NCBI GenBank assembly: GCA_011316305.1
Contig: SAUG01000114.1
Location: 62,001-126,000, forward strand
Source of the DNA: Rusavskia elegans
Taxonomy: Eukaryota; Ascomycota; Lecanoromycetes; Teloschistales; Teloschistaceae
Direction: 5' to 3'
DNA length: 64,000 bases
Numbering within the stretch: the first letter of the stretch is position 1; each line of letters opens with the position of its first letter. The translations under genes and the position numbers were made by a program. The notes beneath the pieces were generated by a model, which was given only the letters and a program-made list of their open reading frames with translations, had not been told where the DNA came from and ran no database searches. Positions 23,530-34,690 of this stretch are shown in pieces.

Positions 23530-25908
23530 ACTAAAATAATATTATAGATTAAATATATCAAATATAAATAATTTAATTATAAAATTCCTTTATATATTTT
23601 TTAAATTTAATTTATTTAATATATTTATATAAAACTAGACTATACTTTATATTTTAGATTAAATTATTTATTATTCTAATAAAGTATAACCTATAATCTA
23701 TTATTAAATAGAGTTTTTAAATGAAATAATAAAATTTCAAAAACTAAATATATAGGTTGTTTATTATTATTTTATAAATATAATTATTAATAAATCGTTA
23801 CTATCATTCTAATCGAGTTTTTAATGTTTTAAACTATATTATAGAAATCAAAATCTATAGATTAAATCTAATATTATTAAAATTAAGAGTTAAAATAAAT
23901 TAATTTATATTTTTAAATATCTTTTTAGACTGATATAAACTATTTTATTATTACTTCTTCTTTTATATTAGTCTACAATCCTAGAAAATATTTATAAAAA
24001 AAGGGTTTTTTATTTAAAAATAATTTAATTGAGATTTCTTAATAATTAATTATTTGAATTAATCAACTAAATAGATTTACAAGAAGATTTTTAGTTTAAA
24101 TCTCTAGAGGATTGGACTATTTAAATTTCAATATATAAATAGACGAAATAGTCTAAATATTAGGAAACGATATTTATTTTCTAAACTAAAGAATACTTAG
24201 ATTAATCTATCTAAAATACTTCTAAGTTTCTTTTTAAAAGAATCCCGTTTCCTAGATAGAATTTTATCTTCTAGTTCTATTCGGTTATATATATCCTATA
24301 GCTCCTTTAAAGTTTTTTCTACTTCTAAATCTATAGTACGGTTATAGTTTTTAATTATTATTATCTGCTTTATATACTCCGGAATTATTTAGGGTCGATT
24401 CTACCGATAAACTCTCTTTATAAAACTAAAAGTCCGCTCTATTCCTATCGAGGATATTAGATAAATAAAAGTATCGCGAGCTATCTATACTAGTTTTAGA
24501 AAGTTCGAAATATTATTTTTCTAAAATATCTAATTTAAATTTTCTTCGGTAGTATTAACGCGAAAATATCGATTAGTTCCGGAAACAGCTGCTCGAGAAT
24601 ATTAGAATTATCGAAAAATACTATTTAAAATAGATAAAATAGGCTTTAGATTAATTAGTAAAATTATAATATATTACTTTTTTATATTTTTTTACTTTCT
24701 TCTATACGGTAGGTTTTAGGCTTTAATAGATTAATAGAAACTCTATAGTATTTAGTAAAATATTTTTTAAATTCGTTCCGATATCTATTTTTATACCCCG
24801 AAAAATCTTCTATCGTTATCTTTTTTATCCTAGTCTCGAAAAAAGTTAAACTTTACTATAAAATCTAGAATATTTATAATATTATAAATTAAACTACTTT
24901 TAATTCAAATAGAAAAATAGTAATTCGTAAACTTTATATTAATATTATTTTATAAACTATTAGTATTATTTCTTTAATAACGTAGTTCGATAATCGAACT
25001 ACTTTTTCTATTCTAGTAAAATAATCGAAAATAGTACTATAAAATCGGAGGACTAAATAAATTCTAATATCCGTAGTTTATAAAACTAATAAAATAACTT
25101 TATAAAACGGCTGTAGTATATTTAATCTGGCCGTTTTATCGGATTTCGAACCCGGATCGGAGGAACCGACCCGAGTTTCTAACCGTATTAGAAAGGAAAT
25201 TAACTTTAACTATTAATTTAAACGCGTTAGCCGCGTTTATCGCGAAGTCAGGTCGCCACTTTGGACCGAAGTGGCCAGTCTAAGTATACTATCTATAAAG
25301 AAAAGATAATACTATTTATCTATATTAAAGGTAATCCTTTGTATTTATAGATTTACGAATCTTTTTCTAATAATTTATTAATAAAATAGCGTAATTAATA
25401 TATCCGATAAATTATAAAATATATCGAATTCTATTAAATATAAATATTTTAAATTATATTTCTAGATTGAAAGTTAGAATCGACTCTTTTTTAGATTTCT
25501 TTAAAGCGAAATTTATATTAAAAGAAAATAGAGATATAAACTATAATAGTATAAACCTAAAATAAATATTAGTTTTAAAATATCTAGATTAATATTATCT
25601 ACGTATATTATCTTTTTTATAATATTAGATAGACTAGTACTAATATTTCTAAATTACATATTATCTAGTTTTTAGATAAATCGTTACTAACTATTTATAA
25701 TTCAATAGTTTTAATATAGTTTTAGGCTACTAGATTAAATATATAAACTAGATAAAATAGAGAGTTTTTAACTCGATTCTATCGGCTATCGAGCCGAGTA
25801 AAAGCTTTTTTGAAATTTTTTTTTAACATACTATTAGAACTAGTATTATCGGTAATAATATTTAAAAGCTTCGGCCTAAACTAGAAAAATTCTAAAAGTT
25901 TTAAAAGT
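23530..25908. other. Decayed, unidentified transposon-like sequence
   Basis: Apart from the short hAT-MITE at 25,123-25,282 nothing is assignable. 24,200-25,120 and 25,290-25,900 keep CpG and a coding-like texture, perhaps on the minus strand, but no motif strong enough to name a family. Confidence 0.4.
25123..25282. mobile_element. hAT-MITE, short form (160 bp)
   Basis: TAATCTGGCC ... GGCCAGTCTA, inverted relative to the 17,882 copy, exactly 160 bp. Flanks AGTATATT and AGTATACT differ by one C/T. Confidence 0.88.
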
Positions 25909-25920
25909 TTCTAGTACTAT

Positions 25921-27495
25921 TTATTTAGTTATTTGTTTTAGTTTTAGTATTCGGTAAACCAATGGTTCGGTAAGTAAATTAAACGTTAGTATACCAGTAT
26001 TAAATATACGGTAGCAGAATTTATATTCTAGTTTAGTTGATATAAATAACGGTTTTTTCTATAGAATTTTAATCTAAATTTGCTTAGTAATATAACGTAT
26101 CCTTCTACCGATAACTTAATATAGAAATTTTTATAGATAAATATACATCAGCATTTTCCAAAATCGGCTTAAAGCCGGTTTCAGCCGTCTCAGCCGTCTC
26201 AGCCGGTTCTTAGCCGGTCTCGGGTATACCCGAAGCTGCGTGGCTGCGCGGCTAAGACGGCTGAGAGGGCTGAGCGGCTGAGACGGCTGAGACCGGCTGA
26301 AAAGATTTAGAGATTCGATTTTAAATTCGTTTAAATTCTTATTAGTTAGGAGGCCTATATACGCCTATATATACCGCTAGACTAGCTTCGTCTAGATCGA
26401 AAATATTAGGTTTCCTTACTAGAATCTAACTAGATTAGGTCTAGCGTGGTTTATTAAATAGATATTCGACTTCCGTTATTCTCGCTTTTAGCGGCGGCCG
26501 CTAAACTTTATTTTCGATTTAGATTATATAGGTTTATTTTTAGCTTGTATATAGATCCTATTTTAGGCTACTTACTAAGCAGATATTCGTACTATAGATA
26601 CTATTAGAGCTCTAATCTATCGAAAATTCACTTTTTAGATTTTTGGATTATTTGGATTTTTAGATTATTTGGATTGAGATGGCTGTCAGCCGGTTTAATC
26701 TGAAAATCCATTTTAGAATTCGCTGATGTATCTCGTAGTTATCGTTTCTTTTTTTTTACTAGTAATATAAGCCCTGTAATATCTCTCGTAAATACTATAA
26801 TTTACTAAAAGCCTTTACGTACGTAGATACTCCCGTAATAGCTATAGCTGTAAATTAAACCAGATAGTAGTATATTCGTAATAACTATATCTACCCGCGC
26901 GATCGTCGACTATTTCGTTATAGCTAGAGTAAATTATTTTAACTTTTATCTAAATCTTTTTCTTATCGCTTTTAAAACGCGCTATCCGATTTTCCTATCC
27001 CCCTTTAGCCTAATCGACCGGGTAAAGCTTCTAGCTATAGTAGCTAGCGTATTACCTAGCGACTCTTTTAAAGTTAGATAAACTAAAGAGTATTTTAATA
27101 GTTTAGCGGAGCGTTTAGATACAGGTTATATAATAAATATAGCCGATACGATAAATATAGATAATTACTTCGTAGTATAGTAGATAGATATAGCGGAAAT
27201 ATTAGATATTCCTAATTATTTATAACGTCGAAGAAGGACTGGTAGACCGAGAACTACGAGTAACGAAGTTATATTTATATAGTAGAGGATTCGTAATCGA
27301 ATAAAAAAAGAAATAGTTAAATAGAAATAATTAACTGCGCTGTAAATCTTGCCTAACGAACTATATATCTTTAGCTGTAAAAATTTCTTTATACGTAGAA
27401 TATAATAATCGTTACCGTATATAACGTTGATAATATATATATATATATTTTTATAAATTCAATATAACCCCAGATAGGAACCTTCCAGAAGGGAC
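25921..27495 (+). mobile_element. Family A element, 12-bp TSD, split by TA-MITE
   Basis: Flanked by identical 12-bp TTCTAGTACTAT (25,909-25,920 and 27,496-27,507). The 3' terminus is the least mutated seen: ATATAACCCCAGATAGGAAC, then CCTTCCAGAAGG, a perfect CCTTC/GAAGG hairpin. Interrupted by a 583-bp element at 26,146-26,728. The central frame reads from about 26,885 to 27,220 with a few TAG/TAA changes. Confidence 0.9.
26146..26728. mobile_element. TA-flanked MITE with strong internal hairpin
   Basis: CATCAGCATTTTC at left and its near-complement GAATTCGCTGATG at right, flanked by TA (26,144-26,145 and 26,729-26,730). Excision restores the family A sequence exactly. The TA duplication fits Tc1/mariner-type MITEs. 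26,170-26,310 is GC-rich and made of CAGCCGTCT / AGACGGCTG motifs that pair into a long stem. Keeps many TpG/CpA, unlike its surroundings, so it escaped most RIP. No transposase frame. Confidence 0.88.
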
Positions 27496-27507
27496 TTCTA
27501 GTACTAT

Positions 27508-28052
27508 AAACGGCCAAAATAATTAGTAGAAAGGAATATAAATCTAATTAGACGTTTCTAAAATTAAAACTAAATAATGACCTAATATACTAGTTTTTCT
27601 AAATACGCGATCTTTTATAGATTTAACTAGATATTTAATATAAGGAAAATATATTCTAAAGGTTTTTAATTAGATTTAATTTACTCGCGGATAGTATTAT
27701 AACCGTCGAAAACTATCTATTTAAATTATATACGGCCGATAAACTTTATATCCGGACGAAATATTTATAGTAATAGTTTAAATCTTTTATTTTCGATAGT
27801 CCGAACTAGTAGATTTAGATCTAAGAAAGTTTTATATAGGTATTAGTTTTATACAGTTTAATCGAAAATAGATTCGAGTTTAATATAGCTTTTCTTCTAT
27901 AATTAAAATAAATTTTATATTATCTTTTTATATTACTATTAGCTATTTACGCGGATAAATATATTTTTTTATAAAAGATTACGAGCTACGTCGTTTAGAT
28001 CTTTAGTAAATAATAGTATTATGGTATTTCTTTTTAGTAGATATATTAGAAG
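27508..28052. other. Decayed sequence, no gene seen
   Basis: Stops in all frames. It keeps CpG and a coding-like texture but no recognisable motif. Confidence 0.4.
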
Positions 28053-28380
28053 TCCTCGCCGGAATGGATTGGATTGATATAGATTTTAACCTGTAAAATT
28101 CATATCAATAGAGTATTGGATTTTATAGGTTAGAGCGTAAATAGTATAGAGTTTTTATAGAGTAGAAGCCGAAGTTTAATTTAAAAAAAATTACAGTTAA
28201 ATAGGCCTAATACGTATAGATTTAACGAAAAAAGATACAGGATATCTTATAGGACAATTTAAAAAATCTATATTATTTAAATAAATTGGGTTAGAAGTCT
28301 CTAAAACCTATACCATATCAATCTAAAAAGGTCCACCATACCAAATTCCAATAGGTTTTTCCAATCTATTCCGGCGAGGA
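28053..28380. mobile_element. TIR element (328 bp), little RIP
   Basis: Ends are inverted repeats: left TCCTCGCCGGAATGGATTGG, right complement of TCCTCGCCGGAATAGATTGG, 19 of 20 matching. The interior keeps TpG and CpA (GGATTGGATTGATATAG, CCACCATACC). No coding frame, so a MITE of unassigned superfamily; the flanking duplication is unclear (AAG versus AAT). Confidence 0.8.
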
Positions 28381-29112
28381 AATTTAGAAAAACTGGAAGC
28401 TATAAAATAGTTAAAAAGTTTAGAATGGTTTTTATATATAATTTTAGATAATCTATCTATCGTTAAAGATATCTAGTAGAACTTTTATTACTATTTCGAC
28501 TATATATACCCTATAGCTTTTTTCGACTAGAAAGAATTAACCAATTTTCTATAAAATTTATCCTTAATACTAATAGCTATAGAAATACTAGACTATTAAT
28601 ATTCGAACTCTTTATAGTAATCTAGATCCTATTAAATATATCTATTATTATTACGAAAAACTACTACTAGATAGTCGGCCCGAATTTTATTAGCTATATC
28701 TTTAATAATCTGTCTTTACTTTCTATATAATCGATTAAATCTTAATAGTATAACGTTTATAGATCGGCTCGCCGTCTGGCTTACAGACTAGCTAGGATAG
28801 ATTTTATTTTAAAAGGACCCGTCGGAAAGAATCTCGCTAGGTATATCGGTTTGGAAAACGAATAGACGAAAATTAATTAAAGGATTAGATATTTTATATT
28901 AGTCTTAAAAATTTAGAATTAATACGATATATATTTGGATAATAAATAATATAGAAAGGTATTAAAATATATAAATATTAATTTAATTATTATTTACTAT
29001 TTAGTAGTAAGGAATCGATGTCTATCTAAATAGTACCTGAAGTATTAACGTAATCGTATAGTAAAAGCGAGAGTTTCTTAGTATTATAACGTAGGAAAGA
29101 AGATTTTAGTAG
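28381..29112. other. Decayed transposon sequence, unidentified
   Basis: Coding-like texture on the plus strand with TAG-for-CAG changes, but no motif I can name. It lies upstream of the gypsy RNase H remnant, yet a hAT-MITE end between them means it need not belong to the same element. Confidence 0.35.
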
Positions 29113-29167
29113 TCTTAACGAATCGAACTCGGGAACCCGGGTTTAATCCGACCCGACGGCCAGTTTA
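29113..29167. mobile_element. hAT-MITE right-end fragment
   Basis: Ends CCCGACGGCCAGTTTA, preceded by AACTCGGGAACCCGGG; the left part of the element is missing. Confidence 0.65.
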
Positions 29168-29194
29168 TAAACGATAAAGTATTGATTTAATCCG

Positions 29195-29600
29195 ATATAA
29201 CTTTATTTTTTATTATCGAAACGAATATCTTCGATTTTAAATAGAACGTTATTCTCTATTAGATTAATATCGATAGTAATAAATAGCCTATTACTTTCAA
29301 GACTGAAGTATTTATATCTATAGAATATAAATACGCTATCTATAAATATAAATCTTTTACTATTGAAAATTTCTATAGTAATAGCGCTGCTATATTAAAA
29401 AGAAAATAATAATAATTATTAGAATAGATTGTATAGATTTATAATAAATTAAAATACTACTAAATCTTTTTGAAAATTCGTTCGCTAATTCGCGGAATTT
29501 AAAAAATATAAACTCGATATTAAATATAAATCGGGTAGTAAAATAATAATAGTAGATATTTTAAATTAAAAAGATAGTTTCTAGCTATTTATCGGTAAAA
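29195..29600 (+). pseudogene. Ty3/gypsy RNase H remnant
   Basis: In one frame 29,205-29,330 reads FIIETN, a few residues, DF, then PITF and IEYKYAIY, matching the order of gypsy RNase H (an F-I-ETD-SDF start, a P-x-F strand and an AE-x-x-Y-x-I-Y motif). In another frame 29,480-29,570 reads FAEFKKYKLDIKYKSGSK followed by VDIL, matching the C-terminal W-x-x-F...YRPGS-x-x-x-ADALSR end of the same domain. Asp to Asn and Gln to stop changes are as expected from RIP. No reverse transcriptase is identifiable upstream. Confidence 0.72.
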
Positions 29601-29780
29601 TCGATAATTTTCATATATTTTTCTTACGATACTATTAGAATTTATATAGAATCCGGAACTCTATCTAATAATCCGAAAATAAAAGTTATTTTAGAAAAAT
29701 ATATATATTATTTCCGAGATAAAAATAATACGATATAATATCGAAACTCGTTTTAAAATAATTAGATATATTATATTTTC

Positions 29781-29910
29781 TAGACTGGCTGTCGAATCGA
29801 ATTTCGAATTCGCGTTAAAAAAATTAATTTAATTCGAATCGATTCCGACTTTTTTAAATATCGATTCGATAGATTTCCGATTTTTAGATTATAATCTAAT
29901 CCGATTTAAA
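29781..29910. mobile_element. hAT-MITE, truncated
   Basis: Starts TAGACTGGCTGTCGAATCG after ATATTTTC; the right TIR is not present before the next element begins. Confidence 0.65.
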
Positions 29911-30010
29911 TAGACCGGCTACTTCGGGTCGGATTCTAAAATAAAAACTAAAAATCGAATCGGATTATAAAATAGAAACCGATAGAAATTCGATCCGACT
30001 TGCCAAGCCT
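29911..30010. mobile_element. hAT-MITE, ~100-bp deletion derivative
   Basis: Starts TAGACCGGCTACTTCGGGTCGG and ends near CCGACTTGCCAAGCCT, a degraded right end. Confidence 0.55.
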
Positions 30011-30035
30011 TCTATATATAGTATAATATTAAAAT

Positions 30036-30389
30036 TAAACTGGCCGGTTCGAGTCGGATTTCCGTCGAATCGTCGGATATCCGATCCGATTTTAGTAATC
30101 CGATTCGGATCCGACCCGATTATATTATATATTTAATATATAATTACTTTACTATTTTAGTAAAGATAATATATCCAGGTAATATATTTAGTTCTACTAC
30201 GGACTTTCTAGCTAGCGTAGTTAATTAGTTAGAATTTTTTTAGTAAATTTATATAAAAGTTATACTAGCTTTATATTTTTATACTAGTATTTAGCGTTTT
30301 TTCGGTTCGGGTCGGATTAGCTAACTCGGGTTCGAATTCCGGCCGGGTCGGATCGGATTAGCTAACTCGGGTTCGAAATCCGACCCGAC
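30036..30389. mobile_element. hAT-MITE, right TIR lost
   Basis: Starts TAAACTGGCCGGTTCGAGTCGG and contains the CTTTCTAGCTAGCG block. It ends CCGACCCGAC exactly where the next TIR (TAGATTGGCC) starts, so its own GGCCAGTCTA is missing. The last 90 bp hold a duplicated GGTCGGATTAGCTAACTCGG segment. Confidence 0.7.
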
Positions 30390-30980
30390 TAGATTGGCCG
30401 TCGGATCGGGTTTCGAACCCGGGTTCGTATCCCGGATTCGAACTAAATCGGTTCCGACTTTTCTAAATACCGACCCGAGTCGGTTCCGACTTTTCTAGAT
30501 ACCGAACCGATTCGATTCCGGGTCGAACCCGGGTTTCCGGGTTCGATCTATTAAAACTACTAAAACCTAGTATAGAAATGTAATTCTAGTATAAAAAAAT
30601 TAAAATTATTTATTTAAAAAAATCCTAGTTAATTAACTGAGCTAGCTAGAAGGTTTCTAGTTAGTTTATATATATTACCTAGATATATTACCTCTCAAAA
30701 TAATAAATTTAATAATTATTTATAAATATTTAATTAATTATTTATTATTTAATTTATTATTAATTATTATACTAATTATATATAATATATTACTATATTA
30801 AAGGTTTAGCGAATCGAATCGAATTTCTATTAATTTCTATTTTATAATCCGATCTAACTTTCGGTTTTAATTTTAGGAACCGATCTATACTATTTAGCGG
30901 GTCGGATCGAACCGATTTACTAAAACTCGGGTCGGATTCCCGAAATACCGATAGGAACCTATACCGAAGTAGCCAGTCTA
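30390..30980. mobile_element. hAT-MITE, long form
   Basis: TAGATTGGCC ... AGCCAGTCTA, 591 bp. The flanks do not match as an 8-bp TSD because the left side is the broken end of another hAT-MITE, which suggests an exchange between copies. Confidence 0.78.
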
Positions 30981-31069
30981 TTAGTAATATTTTAGAAATA
31001 TTTGATAATATCGTAAAAACAGATAGAAATACCAAAAAAAGGCAACTGGGTATTCTAGAAGCTAGAACC

Positions 31070-31776
31070 GAAGGTCCTACGGATAACGTAGGAGTAGACT
31101 GGCCGTCGGGTCGGATTTCGAACCCGAATTAGCTAATCCGACCCGACCCGAATCGGGTTAGATAAAAATATAACCCGACCCGGCCGAGTTTCGAACCCGG
31201 GTTAGCTAATCCGATCCGACCCGCTAAGATAAAATCTTAGCGTTAAGTTCTAGTATAAAAGTATAACTCTAGTATAAAAATTATACCGATTAATTTAAAA
31301 AAATTCTAATTAATTAACTATACTAGCTAGAAAGGTTCTAGTTAAATTATTTATATTATCTAATTATACTACCTATTATATAAATTTAAAAAATTAAAAT
31401 ATATAGGATTATTCTATATATAGAAGGTTTAGCGGGTACCCGGGTTCGATCCGGGTTTAACCCGGACCCGACCGCTTAGCGAGTCGAACCGGTTCGACCC
31501 GCTAAGAAATCGGGTCGGGTCCGACGGTTCGACGGGAACCCGACCAGAAGTGGCCAGTCTACGTAGGAGGAAAGACCTATTATTACTACCATTTATTATA
31601 ACGAAATCAAATATAGATAATAATTGGATAGTAGAAGATTTTTTATTCTATAAAAGAGATCTGCGGATATAAAAGGTACGTACCAAAGCCGCTATCTAAT
31701 CTAGCGAGCCGTACTAAATCTAATCGGACAATTTATCCATATATCTTTCGGGTTTATAAAAATATATTCTATAATA
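31070..31776 (+). mobile_element. Element E 3' fragment with LTR, split by MITE
   Basis: CTACGGATAACGTAGGAG then (after the MITE at 31,095-31,561) ACCTATTATTACTACC matches the interior just before the E right LTR. The LTR itself is 31,594-31,776, again 183 bp. The rest of E is absent, so this is a 5'-deleted copy, not a solo LTR. Confidence 0.78.
31095..31561. mobile_element. hAT-MITE, long form, perfect 8-bp TSD
   Basis: TAGACTGGCC ... GGCCAGTCTA, 467 bp, flanked by identical CGTAGGAG (31,087-31,094 and 31,562-31,569). One of the best-preserved long copies (CGACCCG runs intact). Confidence 0.93.
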
Positions 31777-31787
31777 CTATATAAGAT

Positions 31788-31947
31788 TAAACTGGCCGCG
31801 AAAACTCGCCAAAGATTTGCCAAACCGCAATAAACGATTCTAACGCAATTAAATTACTAGTTCGAGCCTAGCAGTTATCTAGTCGGATTAGAAACTCGGT
31901 TCCGATTTCTGATTTTTGGGTAGCGACCCGACCCGACGGCCAGTCTA
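31788..31947. mobile_element. hAT-MITE, divergent short form, perfect TSD
   Basis: TAAACTGGCC ... GGCCAGTCTA, exactly 160 bp, flanked by identical TATAAGAT (31,780-31,787 and 31,948-31,955). The interior aligns only loosely with the other three short copies (shared AATAAACG, TAAATTACTAGTT and TTAGAAACTCGG), so it is a separate subfamily of the same length. Confidence 0.9.
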
Positions 31948-31965
31948 TATAAGATTCAATTTAAA

Positions 31966-32112
31966 TCTAGTTTTTTTCGAAAGTTCTAAAATTTAATTTT
32001 CGGTAAAATATTTAATTTTTCAAATATTTTACGTATTTTGATCAGTTAATATCTTTAGTATTAAATCGTAAACGACTAAAATTAAAATTCGAATAAATAA
32101 ATCGTATATATT
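31966..32112 (+). mobile_element. SINE 3' fragment
   Basis: Matches the last ~150 bp of the SINE (AAATCTAGTTTTTTTCGAAAG through ATAAATCGTATATA); the tRNA head is missing. Confidence 0.65.
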
Positions 32113-32179
32113 ATTATTTTATTTTATTAATTTAGGAAATAATTATTTTAATTCGAATATTAAATAAACTAATAATTCC

Positions 32180-33390
32180 ATAAATAGAATAAATCCTAAT
32201 AAATCAATATCGAATAAACGATAAAAGAATTTTATATTCTAGTTTAATTAATATTAACAGAGATTTTTTTTTATTTTATTTTAAATTTATATTAAAAAAT
32301 AGTATATCTTTCTATAAATAATATTATATAAATAATTTAATAGATTATTATATTTCGTATATATAGTTTTTTTCATAACAAAATAAATATAAAATTTTTT
32401 ACGTACGAATAATTTATTCTGATAACTGTAACTATTAATTAAATTAAATAGTAATATTTATATCTTTAATAATAGTTTTTTCATTTCTAGACGTTATCTA
32501 ATTTATTATAGTTGAAATTGGCTATATCGACTATAATAAAATTTCTTTTTCTATTACTTTTAAAATATATTGTTCGACTTTTTTTTAAATTTAATTAATC
32601 GAGTAAAGGTTTTAGTCGTAGTAGTTCGTACTAGCTAGCGATCTTTTTAAAACTATTTAAATTAAAAAATATAATAAAAGATTTACGACTTTATTAGATA
32701 GAGATTATAATATAAATATTAATATAGTCGATTTTATAATTTATAATCTTGTTATTTCGATACGAGTTTCCGTCGGTATTATAAAAATCTATACCGAGTT
32801 TTAATAAATCGGTTAAATCGATTTACTAAACGGTTTAGGTCGGATCGAATCCGAAAACCTAATAGAAATCTGTTGAACCTTTATTAATAATATAATATTA
32901 TATTTAATAATTCAATTATTTATATATTAAAATATTATCATTAAATAAAATATTTAGTTTTACTAGAATCTTTCTAGCTAGTATAGTTAAATAACTAGAG
33001 TTAATAAATAGGTATAATTTTTATACTAGAATTATATTTTTATATTAAAGTTTAAAATTTCAGTAGTTTTTAATTAGGTCGAGTTTAATTATAAACTAAA
33101 AACTAATAATCTATCGGTTCGATATCTAGTTAACTCGGATTCGAAACCCGATTCGACGGCCGGTCTAATAATTTTAAAAATTTATAATTAGTAAAATAGA
33201 CAGTTATAGCTTTAATTTTAAACTTTTATAATGATTTATTTTATCGAAAAAATAATAATAAAAGATTTTAAATCGAATAAAAAAGAAAATAATTGAACAA
33301 AAGTAATTAACTACGTTATAAACTTTGTTTAACGAATTTTAACAAACAAAGTTTCTTTATATTTAAAATATAACGATATATATTACGTAT
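32180..33390 (+). mobile_element. Family A element, very decayed, split by MITE
   Basis: The 5' end is eroded; the leader (TATTCTAGTTTAATTAATAT), frame (GAGTAAAGGTTTTAGTCGTAG) and tail are recognisable. A hAT-MITE occupies 32,744-33,167. Truncated at right where a SINE starts. Confidence 0.65.
32744..33167. mobile_element. hAT-MITE, long form, decayed
   Basis: Left TIR decayed (TAATCTTGTTATTTCG), right GGCCGGTCTA. Flanks ATAATTTA and ATAATTTT agree at 7 of 8 positions. Confidence 0.78.
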
Positions 33391-33394
33391 TTGT

Positions 33395-33780
33395 AAAAAT
33401 TACGTCATTTAGTAGTTTAACGGATCTAGCGTTTTTCGGAGTTAAAAGTTAAATGCGATAAATCGAGAGTTCGAATCCTTCGAAAGTTAAACTAATATTG
33501 AAAATTATCTATTAATTAAATCGATTTTATATAGAGTTTTTAAATAGAAAGATTATAGAATTGATTATATTATTATCGTATAAATCAATTCAAATTAAAT
33601 TAAAATATAAAAGAAATTTAATAGATTAAAACTTTTCTAAAAAAAATATTGACTAGATTTAATTTTTTTAGAAATTCTAAAATTGAATTTCGATATAAAT
33701 TTAGATAATATAATTGGTAAATACTTCTAGTATTCAATTATAAAAAATTAAAATCAAAATTCGAATAACTAAATGGTAAA
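33395..33780 (+). mobile_element. SINE, heavily decayed
   Basis: TCTAACGGATC-like and GAGAGTTCGAATCCTTCG (B box) segments in SINE order, then the family body. The A-box region is damaged. Confidence 0.65.
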
Positions 33781-34466
33781 TTAAGAATCTTTATCGTATA
33801 AAAAATCCATTAAATATAGATATATATAGAAATCTAATAAAAATTTAAATATAAATTTTCTAAAAAAAAGTTATCTTTATTAAAAAATAAAGTATTTAGA
33901 GATTAGTATTTTAGATATAATATTTCGATTGTTTTGATAAAAATAAAAATATAAAAAGTTTATATTTATTTACGAAAAAATCGATATAGAAAATAGAAAA
34001 ATAAAAAATATAATAAACGTAATAACTAAAATCGAATTTTTTAAAATCTTTTACTTTTCGTTTCGAATATAGATATACGGAAATTCAAACAGCTAGAAAC
34101 TAATAGAAATAATCTAGAAAAAAATTATTATATACGGTTTTCTTTAGAATTTAAAATTTTAATACGCGGAAATCGTTTGCAAAAGTTAATTAAATATCGA
34201 TTTAATTCAAATCGAAAAGGATTAGATTCGAAATAGAATTTATATAAAATATTAACTTTTAGAATTAATTTTTCATTATTTAATATAGACGTTTAATTAG
34301 CTTTACTTTTTTTTTTAGCTTTTATATATTCTAAAATACTAGAAGAATCTAGATAAACTATTTTGGCGTCTATACTAGCTCGATATCCAATTAATTAGTT
34401 TTAAAAAAATCAAAAAAATCTGTAATAATCTATTAATATTCTAATACGTAACTAATTTAATACGAA
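33781..34466. other. No gene seen; decayed spacer
   Basis: Stops in all frames; no repeat-family match found. Confidence 0.45.
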
Positions 34467-34690
34467 TAGACTGGCCGATTCGAATCGGATTTCCGTCGAA
34501 TCGTCGGATATCTAATCCGATTTTAGCAACCCGATTCGGATCCGATCCGATTAAATTATATATTTAGATAATATATTTTCTCGAATTAGAATCTCTCTAG
34601 CTAACGTGGTTAATTAAATAGAATTTTTTTAGTAAATTCGTATCAAAGTTATACTAGCTTTATACTTTTATACTAGAGCTTGGCGTTTTG
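34467..34690. mobile_element. hAT-MITE left part
   Basis: Starts TAGACTGGCCGATTCGAATCGG and runs to CTAGAGCTTGGCGTTTT, a block that precedes the right third in other copies. The right third is missing and unrelated sequence (element G) follows. Confidence 0.7.

Noticed and set aside
25921..27495. Family A as a Helitron because of its 3' hairpin
   Set aside because: Helitrons make no TSD and end CTRR; A has 12-13 bp TSDs and a different end.
30793..31035. 80-codon minus-strand frame
   Set aside because: Lies in a hAT-MITE interior and flank; other copies have stops here and the sequence is non-coding.
31594..31776. Solo LTR of element E
   Set aside because: The sequence upstream matches E interior and the flanks (CCATT, CTATA) are not a TSD, so it is a truncated element.
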